This document shows, piece by piece, positions 20,501-27,000 of a DNA stretch of 34,264 nt. How positions within the stretch are numbered: position 1 is the first letter of the stretch; each line of letters begins with the position of its first letter. A program made the translations under genes and the position numbers. The notes under the pieces were generated by a model. It was not told where the DNA came from and ran no database searches. It was given only the letters and a program-made list of their open reading frames with translations. The stretch spans positions 1-34,264 of the IMG/VR virus record IMGVR_UViG_3300043436_004252; one strand, given 5' to 3'. Origin of the DNA: a virus.

Positions 20501-20871
20501 CGACTACCGAAGAGCCGACTACTACTACGACGACTGAGGAAGAGACTACGACCACGACGACTGAGGAGGAGACTACAACCACTACCACTGTACTAGGTGA
20601 TACAACAACGACCACAACATCAAATGAACTAGGAGATCAAGTTAATATAGTTAATTGTGCAAATCCGGCAATTACATTATCTGTTGATTTTGCAGCTCAT
20701 GGAAGTAGTCCAATACTTGGAAGGACATATTACTTTACAGGAATAGATGACGGTTATCCAGCAGGCTGCTACACAGTTACTGGAATGGCGACGACGACTC
20801 CGACCACTTGGCTTGCTCCGATTCTCGGATCGTACATTAGTTGTGCTGCATGTAATGAAGCTAACCAGTAA
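17575..20871 (+). CDS. Mucin-like virion protein with Thr-rich linkers
   Basis: A 1098-aa protein. The N-terminal 36 residues contain NFNFN at 26-30, like the fibre protein at 10387. Residues 40-160 are beta-rich (GIPGEIVYITAQSGRIEG, then five Gly). Residues 160-405 form one or two further beta domains ending in VTSFSPFFAI. Four Thr/Ser/Pro/Ala tracts follow at residues 410-434, 529-587, 679-711 and 794-1016. Between and after them are four small domains (435-528, 590-678, 712-793, 1028-1098), each beginning with a Cys close after the tract and having a Gly/Thr-Cys pattern towards its end (GGCQY, GTCEF, FGCDY, AGCYT). There is no signal peptide or membrane anchor. The Thr tracts look like O-glycosylated mucin stalks, and the next gene in the unit is a glycosyltransferase. 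Fibre or surface-display protein is the likely role; glycosylation is inferred. Confidence 0.65.
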   Translation: MSVQVKISSIKSINGTSLSSVIDLSNFNFNTLKTALDEFLTSINYDQTTGVSVDIQGITANTVKIRQGLTVYGAQQSGGIYPEVINMYPTGAITAKNVVVEDVLEGRRLRLKVFGVLPPTGIPGEIVYITAQSGRIEGFYGYLVATGWTLLSGGGGGACRAAITRSATPNTITSDNQLVSDGLLPMPAPLTTSEYLLFVNGQQILVGDGDVLAPVYFSKDGGITASNYGAIDSTDELYWNTSVAGFGLDGNDIVTLIYSSADPYCGAAGVTCSTAIVTSGNDTALYNQLGVEVILDTPVSQSSPVTVCKVPIPTVNPTGAGLSAGYFLTNSALAFDITTPLAIGAIIGFTMPQSMSLSTFNTVRIFHNVGGTYVDETVLTGPYAPNYSTRKIYAQVTSFSPFFAIPQVLTTTTSTTTISPVLTTTIAPTTTTTTCSPGSIWYTVANVSNATTVNFVGTPSGPYQVTFYPNSGGSYDLTALHGVNISLSWIFNRLDTEYASAGISSVFGTYVFTTSGGCQYSVNVALGATTTTTTAAATTTTSTSTTSTTTAAPTTTSTTTAAPTTTTTTAAPTTSTTTAAATTTTTTSYCSLFTITPTINSFDRVDVAIQGISSGSYEFYVDNTLVHAGTVPELYTINGITQNIQFKVVIDGGTCEFCYAFDYDNQVLTQINCTSYGVTTTTTTVAPTTTTTTAAPTTTTTTAAVTTSTTTCTPYNFTYFADSGQVLFTVDIAPIHPSQIDITDPLGSVLPNGSYPVVTPGGGITDIGPLPLSPPYGTWIISLFGCDYFITVATPTTTTTTAPTTTTSTSTTTSTTTAAPTTTTSTSTTTSTTTAAPTTTTTTEAPTTTTSTSTTTTTTEAPTTTTSTSTTTTTTEAPTTTTTTEAPTTTTSTSTTTTTTEAPTTTTTTEAPTTTTTTEAPTTTTTTEAPTTTTSTSTTTTTTEAPTTTTSTSTTTSTTTAAPTTTTTTAAPTTTTTTEEPTTTTTTEEETTTTTTEEETTTTTTVLGDTTTTTTSNELGDQVNIVNCANPAITLSVDFAAHGSSPILGRTYYFTGIDDGYPAGCYTVTGMATTTPTTWLAPILGSYISCAACNEANQ
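18802..18876 (+). repeat. Thr-rich tract 1 of the mucin-like protein
   Basis: Twenty-five codons, mostly Thr with a few Ser, Pro, Ile and Ala, linking the N-terminal half to the first Cys-bounded domain. The codons are mixed ACA/ACT/ACC/ACG, so it is a protein-level rather than a simple DNA repeat. Confidence 0.8.
19159..19335 (+). repeat. Thr-rich tract 2 of the mucin-like protein
   Basis: Fifty-nine codons of Thr/Ser/Ala/Pro with the recurring phrase TTTAAPTTT. The GC content is higher than the surroundings because ACG, ACC and GCG/GCT codons are frequent. Confidence 0.85.
19609..19707 (+). repeat. Thr-rich tract 3 of the mucin-like protein
   Basis: Thirty-three codons with the phrase TTTTTTAAP repeated, between two Cys-bounded domains. 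Confidence 0.8.
19954..20622 (+). repeat. Thr-rich tract 4, 223 residues
   Basis: The longest mucin-like tract, residues 794-1016. It begins with AAP-containing units, passes through a 300-bp near-perfect tandem array of EAP units (20104-20403), and ends with acidic units (TTTTTTEEE and the like). About three quarters of the residues are Thr or Ser. The regular Glu gives this stalk a negative charge that the earlier tracts lack. Confidence 0.9.
20104..20403 (+). repeat. Composite DNA tandem repeat of 48-bp and 27-bp units
   Basis: Two unit types in the order A-A-B-A-B-B-B-A. Unit A is 48 bp and encodes EAPTTTTSTSTTTTTT. Unit B is 27 bp and encodes EAPTTTTTT. Copies are identical or differ by a few bases at the array end. 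Boundaries are at 20104, 20152, 20200, 20227, 20275, 20302, 20329 and 20356. The near-identity at DNA level points to recent expansion by slippage or recombination. Confidence 0.92.
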
Positions 20872-20911
20872 TATGGATTAAACTCCGATCCATTTCTTAG
20901 TATAATTTAGT

Positions 20912-21868
20912 ATGTTAACTAAGAAGACCATTTTCATGTCCGCTCAGCCGGATCATCCGTACTTTCATTGGCAAGTTGAAGTACTAATCAATAATTTTAT
21001 TAAACTTGGAATCAATCCAAATTGGATTGAAATTCTTTGGGCCTATTCAGGAAATCCATCATACGAGGGCCTTGCTCTTGCAACCAAGTATCCAACCGTT
21101 AGGTTCTTTTTCTATGAAAAAACGGTAAAGGATAATTTCGGATACATTCCGATTCTCAGACCCGATATTTTAGAACAACATTTTAGAAGATTTCCAGAAC
21201 TTCGTGGTGAAACTGTTTTCTATCATGATTCAGACATCATCTTTAGGCAACTTCCAGATTTTGATTCAATGCACAGTGATATGTATTGGTATCTAAGCGA
21301 TACGGTTTCCTATATCGGTGCTAACTACATAAAGAGCAAATCTGAGGATCTTTTTCTAGATCTGTGTAGTCTATCAAAAATTCCGCCAGAGACAGTTGAG
21401 AAGAACGAGGAGGGCTCAGGTGGTGCACAGTACCTAATGAAAGGAGTTACTGCTGACTTCTGGCAGGAGGTCAAGGAAGATTCATTAGTGCTTTACAAGT
21501 ACATGTCCGATCGTGAGAACGAGGAACGTAAAAACCTATCAGCTGATGAATTAAAAACCTATAATCCAGTTCAAAAATGGTGTGCTGACATGTGGTCGGT
21601 TCTTTGGGGAGCCTGGAAAATGGGAGCACAGACAATCGTTACTCCAGAACTAGACTTTAGCTGGGGAACTTCATCAATCTCGGATTACGAGCGCTGTAAT
21701 ATTATGCACAATGCTGGAGTAACCGGAGAAAGATCTACTGAACTATTCTATAAAGCAGATTTCCGAAATTCAAGCCCATTCGATGCAGACCTAAGTTTTG
21801 TTACCCCGAATACTGCTTCTGCTAAATATGTTGAAGCAATTTTATATGCTAGAGAAAAAAGAGGCTAA
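20912..21868 (+). CDS. GT-A-type glycosyltransferase with DSD motif
   Basis: A 318-aa protein 40 nt after the mucin-like gene, with no promoter box between them. Residues near the start read FMSAQPDHPYFHWQVEVLI, followed by a Rossmann-like alternation (IEILWAYSG, VRFFFYEKT). FYHDSDIIFRQLP at about residues 103-115 contains the DxD metal/nucleotide-sugar motif of GT-A enzymes. SDTVSYIGANYI, EGSGGAQYLMKG and KWCADMWSVLWGAWKMG are the other conserved-looking blocks, and HNAGVTGE near the end could be a C-terminal active-site His. The pattern recalls eukaryotic and viral transferases that glycosylate hydroxyproline- or serine-rich proteins, but that subfamily link is from memory. There is no transmembrane helix, so it should act in the host cytoplasm before or during assembly. 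Likely acceptors are the neighbouring Thr-rich protein or the Ser/Thr-rich collagen-like fibre (inference). Confidence 0.7.
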   Translation: MLTKKTIFMSAQPDHPYFHWQVEVLINNFIKLGINPNWIEILWAYSGNPSYEGLALATKYPTVRFFFYEKTVKDNFGYIPILRPDILEQHFRRFPELRGETVFYHDSDIIFRQLPDFDSMHSDMYWYLSDTVSYIGANYIKSKSEDLFLDLCSLSKIPPETVEKNEEGSGGAQYLMKGVTADFWQEVKEDSLVLYKYMSDRENEERKNLSADELKTYNPVQKWCADMWSVLWGAWKMGAQTIVTPELDFSWGTSSISDYERCNIMHNAGVTGERSTELFYKADFRNSSPFDADLSFVTPNTASAKYVEAILYAREKRG

Positions 21869-21889
21869 CTCGTTTTAAGGCTTAGGGTT

Positions 21890-21899
21890 GATAAATAAC
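21890..21899 (+). promoter_or_regulatory. Late-promoter box GATAAATAAC
   Basis: Identical to the boxes at 14065 and 17539 and embedded in the same TTGATAAATAACT context as the latter. It lies in the 59-nt gap after the glycosyltransferase gene, 28 nt before ATG 21928, and should drive the last three genes including the giant collagen-like one. Confidence 0.7.
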
Positions 21900-21927
21900 T
21901 CTAGTAGAAAAATGCAAGTCTAGTTGA

Positions 21928-23856
21928 ATGTCTCACAAAATTAAAATAAAACAGGTTGACCTCAGCGGGGTCACCCAGGATAATGCCAAGACCCGATTTT
22001 TAGTAATTAATGCCAATGGTGATCTTTCATGGAATGATTCTCCACAAACAGGCAGTGCTGGAATATCCGGTCTAAATTTCTACGATGAAGGCGTACTCGT
22101 TGGAACCTATGCAAAAGTTAATTTTGTTGGAACTGGCGTTTTTGCCGATGAAAACCCAACTGCCTCAGATACAATAAATGTTTACATTCCACCTCCAACT
22201 TATGCAAGTCACTTCAACACAAATGACGGAACAACCAATGGAATAGTAGTTGAATCTGGAATCACCAGAGCAAATGTTAGAATAAGTAGTCCGACTACTG
22301 AGGGAACTCCTTTTTACACCGGTGGAGGTGCAAATGCCCTATGGGCCGGAGGAGTCCACTCGGCTCACCTAGTTAGTAACGGTACGCCTCTAGCCTTCAA
22401 TACAAATGCAGCAGTCACAGGCTTCGGCGGAGACTCCACGATAACGGTTAAAGTATTTAGTGGAGATGGAACTACTGTTCTCGCAACATTCACTACACCG
22501 GTGATCACAGCAAACGGAGTATTTTCTTCAAGCGGTGCGAACGCTGGAATATCAGTTGAAGTTATAAACTATGCAACCGATAGTTTAAAGTACAAAGCTC
22601 AAGTAGGAGTACGCGTTGACCTATATTCAATGTTCCGCTCAACTGGAACTCTGGGTTTGGATGGAGGTCGTTATCATGTAAAGATAGAGCATACTACGGA
22701 TACAACAACGGACGGTGGCACTACTTACTCATACACGCAAACCGATGCATTCATTGATATAAATCCTTCTACTCCATCATTTGGTGCAGGCTCAAGCGTA
22801 ACAATCATCGAGTCACCTACTCCAAGTAATATTGTCACAAGACACATAAGTGGTGTTGAATACTACACGATAGGTTCTCAATTTGAGGCGGGTGTCACGG
22901 AGATCAATAACATAAATGCAAATACTCAAGGCCGAGCGGGCGGAGCGAATACAAATTTTCAGTTAACTGCCGCAAACTACGGGCTTTCCACAATCGCCCA
23001 ATCAATATGGTCTCCATCCTTCGGAACATTTACCGGTTGGAATAATAATCATGATAATACTAATGATAGTTATTTAGTTACCGATTGGACAATTCCATCG
23101 AGTAGTTTCAGGTATCGTGGAGTTTCAGGAACAGCCTCGGCTACTGTATTCGATCCATGGGCAGCAAGCTCGCCGAAAACCTCTGCCTCTAATCTAATTT
23201 TAATTGATACAATATCAGGAGGTAGTTCTCAATACATTGAGACGTTTAATGATGAGACGTTTCGTAGACAATCTAATTACTCAACTTCATGGTCTTCAAC
23301 CTTACCTTTAGTGAATGGACAGGCTTGCGTGGTCGGTGGAACTCTAGTAAGACCTGACCGATACTACTTAACTGACGGAACTATAACTCCAAACTTAACT
23401 TCTTATAAACCTGATAAGGGCGGCGGAAATCCGAATTACACAGGCTTTTCAAATGATGCAAGTTTCTATCGTTCATTTTATACAACGTTAAGCGCATCAA
23501 CCGTACCTATTCCAAGTTTTTCAATGGTATTTTCAGGGACCTTTGTTGGAACTGCCCTAAGTGATTTACAAAATCAACACTTAAAGATATTCGTTAGAAA
23601 GATTGGAGCAACCGTCGGTAATTCAGGAACCTCATCACCTCCGCTTTTATTACATGGAGCAGAATACGATTTTGGTACTTTTAACGATGGTAGTACTGCC
23701 GGAACTGACACTCCAGGAATTAGATTGGGATCGTCTAGCGGCAGCACAATAAACGGTACTTTTGGAGGATTTAATGCAACCAATGGAATATACGTTGAAA
23801 TTCAAATTTGTCATCAAACCATACGAATCGATACAATAACGGTTACCTTCAACTAA
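21928..23856 (+). CDS. Fibre-like virion protein, 642 aa, family not recognised
   Basis: Starts at ATG 21928 behind a late-promoter box, without a Shine-Dalgarno sequence. The protein is Gly/Ser/Thr/Asn-rich and almost entirely beta by appearance, with one or two Cys and no membrane or signal segment. Residues 1-75 (MSHKIKIKQVDLSGV, then FLVINANGDLSWND) resemble a small N-terminal anchor. Residues 89-135 contain IPPPTYASHFNTNDGTTNG followed by a Thr/Gly-rich strand region. The middle has repeated strand-turn units (TITVKVFSGDGTTVLATFTT). The last 120 residues (FSMVFSGTFVGTAL, LKIFVRKIGATVG, YVEIQICHQTIRIDTITV) look like a compact jelly roll. It heads the transcription unit of the giant collagen-like protein, so a partner fibre, adhesin or adaptor is plausible. 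This is inference from composition and place. Confidence 0.55.
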   Translation: MSHKIKIKQVDLSGVTQDNAKTRFLVINANGDLSWNDSPQTGSAGISGLNFYDEGVLVGTYAKVNFVGTGVFADENPTASDTINVYIPPPTYASHFNTNDGTTNGIVVESGITRANVRISSPTTEGTPFYTGGGANALWAGGVHSAHLVSNGTPLAFNTNAAVTGFGGDSTITVKVFSGDGTTVLATFTTPVITANGVFSSSGANAGISVEVINYATDSLKYKAQVGVRVDLYSMFRSTGTLGLDGGRYHVKIEHTTDTTTDGGTTYSYTQTDAFIDINPSTPSFGAGSSVTIIESPTPSNIVTRHISGVEYYTIGSQFEAGVTEINNINANTQGRAGGANTNFQLTAANYGLSTIAQSIWSPSFGTFTGWNNNHDNTNDSYLVTDWTIPSSSFRYRGVSGTASATVFDPWAASSPKTSASNLILIDTISGGSSQYIETFNDETFRRQSNYSTSWSSTLPLVNGQACVVGGTLVRPDRYYLTDGTITPNLTSYKPDKGGGNPNYTGFSNDASFYRSFYTTLSASTVPIPSFSMVFSGTFVGTALSDLQNQHLKIFVRKIGATVGNSGTSSPPLLLHGAEYDFGTFNDGSTAGTDTPGIRLGSSSGSTINGTFGGFNATNGIYVEIQICHQTIRIDTITVTFN

Positions 23857-23872
23857 AAAATAAAGAGCTAAA

Positions 23873-24079
23873 ATGGAAAAAACTTTCGATAAAAAGATAA
23901 AAGTTAAAATAGATAAAGAAAAGCAGTCAGTATCATTGAGCATGAAAGTGTCAGATGAAATGGTTAACGTATTCAAAACGTCAATCAATGAATTCAACGT
24001 CATGGTTGCAGAGTATCAAGCACAGTTATATGATGCTCAACTTGACGCGGTTGAAAATACTACTACTGAAATAATTTAA
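23873..24079 (+). CDS. Small 68-aa protein upstream of the giant gene
   Basis: ATG 23873 lies 16 nt after the previous stop with a weak A-rich AAAGAG upstream. The protein starts with a very Lys-rich segment (MEKTFDKKIKVKIDKEKQS), then a short beta-like stretch and a helical part (DEMVNVFKTSINEFNVMVAE) with spaced hydrophobic residues that could form a coiled coil. It ends 6 nt before the ATG of the giant collagen-like gene, in the same frame. T4-like phages use small helical chaperones to trimerise tail fibres, and this position would suit such a helper, but no sequence match supports it. It could equally be a small virion protein. Confidence 0.6.
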   Translation: MEKTFDKKIKVKIDKEKQSVSLSMKVSDEMVNVFKTSINEFNVMVAEYQAQLYDAQLDAVENTTTEII

Positions 24080-24085
24080 TAATAA

Positions 24086-27000
24086 ATGGCCGGATATACC
24101 GATAATGAAAGGTTAAAACTCGTATTTAAGGTTCAGGCTGCAAACGTAATCGATGCAGCCTCTGAATATAATTGGTATGAGGCGCGATTTGCGTTCAACC
24201 CAAATATCTCAGCAGATCGAGTCCTAACTCAATTCGATCAAGTCAAAGCAAACCCAGTTGGAAGTAAATCTGCTGCTCTTGCTCTATTGGGTTCAGGTAA
24301 TCCGCTAGACGGAATCGTTGAAGATGCCTACTCGTTGACTCCTACTAGTAAAGCGGTTCGCTTAACTCAGGTAATTACTGGAGAAAATTCAACTTGGGTA
24401 GCTGCATCTACTTACGGTGACATTACAACCCAAATTCTTGACTGGATTCAACCTCAAAAGATATTACAGGCAAGTGGAGCCCCTTCAATTGGTTGGACTG
24501 TTGAATTTTGGAATGGAGACCCAGCCTCAGGCGGTACCCAAATTTCAACAACCACGAATGCTGGTTCTGAAGTAAGCTGGGTATTCAACTACGATAATGG
24601 TCTATTGCTGTTATCTGATTCAATGGTATCGTATTTGACCTCAGCCTACGGAAGCGTAAATCCGTACATTAGAGGTTTTTATTACATAGGCACAACACTA
24701 AGCAGTGCACTTGGCTCTAACGGTTCTTCTGGAACTTCTGGAACAGCCGGTTCTTCTGGAACTTCGGGTACAAGCGGCAGCTCAGGAACATCTGGAACTG
24801 CTGGAAGCTCAGGAACTTCAGGTTCTACTGGAACATCTGGAACCTCCGGTTCGGCTGGGACCTCTGGTATAGATGGCGTCTCTGGAACATCAGGTTCTTC
24901 GGGTACATCAGGCGCAGCAGGTAGTTCAGGAAGCTCAGGTTCTTCTGGTTCAGCTGGCAGCTCAGGTTCTTCTGGAACTTCAGGCTCTGCTGGAACTTCT
25001 GGAACAGCCGGGTCTTCAGGAACTTCAGGAATAGATGGAGTCTCTGGAACTTCAGGTTCTTCTGGAACTTCGGGTTCAGCTGGCAGCTCAGGAAGCTCAG
25101 GCAGCTCAGGAACTTCTGGATCAAGCGGTTCAGCCGGTTCTAGTGGAACTTCCGGATCAAATGGTAGCTCTGGATCTTCAGGTTCATCAGGAACTTCAGG
25201 TATAGATGGTGTTTCAGGAACTTCTGGTTCTTCAGGTACTTCCGGTTCAGCTGGCAGCTCGGGAACTTCAGGTTCTACTGGGACAAGCGGTACAAGCGGT
25301 TCTACTGGGACAAGCGGTACAAGCGGTTCTACTGGTACTTCAGGAACAAGTGGTAGCTCGGGAACATCAGGCACAAGCGGAACATCAGGTTCAGCCGGTA
25401 CCTCAGGTTCGTCTGGAACTTCTGGTACATCAGGTTCTTCTGGTACAACTGGTACATCCGGTTCTTCTGGAACATCTGGAATAGACGGAGTATCAGGTAC
25501 TTCAGGTTCTTCAGGAACATCCGGTTCTGCTGGAAGTTCAGGAACAACCGGTACCTCAGGCACTTCAGGTTCTTCTGGTTCAGCTGGTTCTTCCGGAACT
25601 TCTGGATCAAGCGGTTCAGCTGGTTCAGCTGGTTCTTCAGGCACAAGCGGCTCAAGTGGTTCAGCTGGAAGCGCAGGAACATCAGGCTCAAGCGGTATTA
25701 GCGGAGTCAACGGTACAAATGGAACATCCGGCACAAGCGGTACAAGCGGAACGGCTGGTACCTCAGGAACCTCTGGAAGCTCAGGAACTTCAGGTTCAAG
25801 TGGAACTTCAGGTTCTACTGGAACATCTGGTACTTCAGGAAGCTCAGGAACATCTGGCTCTACTGGAACATCCGGGACATCGGGCTCTACTGGAACATCA
25901 GGAACTTCAGGTTCAAGTGGAACTTCAGGAATAGATGGCGTATCGGGAACCTCTGGTTCTTCAGGTACTTCAGGTTCAGCTGGAAGCTCTGGAACATCAG
26001 GTTCACAAGGTTCATCAGGAACTTCAGGATCAAGTGGTTCTGCCGGCTCAGCTGGAAGCTCAGGCTCAGCAGGTTCTTCTGGATCAAGCGGAAGCTCAGG
26101 AACATCAGGTTCAGCTGGAAGCTCAGGAACATCAGGTTCTTCTGGAAGCTCTGGAACAGCAGGTTCTTCTGGATCAAGCGGAAGCTCAGGAACATCAGGA
26201 TCAGCCGGATCTTCGGGAACTTCAGGATCAGCTGGATCAAGCGGAAGCTCAGGCTCAGCAGGTTCTTCAGGAACTTCAGGAATAGATGGCGTATCGGGAA
26301 CTTCAGGTTCAAGCGGAACTTCAGGTTCAACTGGTAGCTCAGGAACAAGCGGTTCTTCGGGAACTTCTGGATCTTCTGGAAGCTCAGGTTCGTCTGGAAC
26401 TAGCGGATCAACTGGTACATCAGGTACTTCTGGTTCAACCGGGAGCTCAGGTACATCAGGTTCTTCTGGAACCTCTGGATCAGCAGGTTCTTCTGGAACT
26501 TCAGGATCTTCTGGAACCTCAGGATCTTCTGGAACTTCTGGATCAACTGGAAGTTCAGGAACTTCAGGTTCATCCGGCTCGGCTGGATCGTCTGGAAGCT
26601 CAGGAACATCAGGCTCTGCTGGATCAAGCGGTTCATCAGGTTCAGCTGGATCTTCTGGAACTTCTGGATCTTCTGGAACGTCAGGTACTTCTGGTTCTAC
26701 TGGAACGTCCGGAACATCGGGTTCTAGCGGTTCATCAGGTACTTCAGGAATAGACGGTATATCAGGTACATCAGGTTCTTCTGGAACTTCTGGATCAGCC
26801 GGTTCTTCAGGAACTTCAGGTTCAGCCGGTTCTTCTGGAACTTCAGGTTCAGCTGGAACTTCCGGATCAAGCGGTTCTACTGGTACTTCAGGGACAAGCG
26901 GTTCTACTGGAACTTCAGGAACTTCTGGAACTTCAGGTTCTAGTGGTTCAGCTGGAAGCTCAGGAACTTCAGGTTCTGCCGGTAGCTCAGGTTCTTCTGG

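Noticed and set aside
19935-20615. Val-rich minus-strand and Leu/Arg-rich plus-strand frames over the Thr tract
   Set aside because: They are other-frame readings of Thr codons (ACN gives GTN on the opposite strand). The unique flanking domains support only the Thr frame.
20873-20893. Hairpin ATGGAT-N9-ATCCAT between the mucin-like and glycosyltransferase genes
   Set aside because: Only six mostly A/T pairs, a nine-base loop and no T-run. It is too weak to call a terminator, and a terminator here would separate two genes that share one promoter.
20897-20911. TATAAT-like element right before ATG 20912
   Set aside because: It lies within a few bases of the start codon and has no matching -35 element, so it cannot act as a normal sigma-70 promoter for this gene.
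24682-25734. Long minus-strand open frame with Pro-x-x repeats opposite collagen tract 1
   Set aside because: It is the reverse complement of the Gly-X-Y repeat (GGA/GGT read backwards give Pro codons) and arises automatically from it. It has no promoter box and the plus-strand frame continues on both sides.
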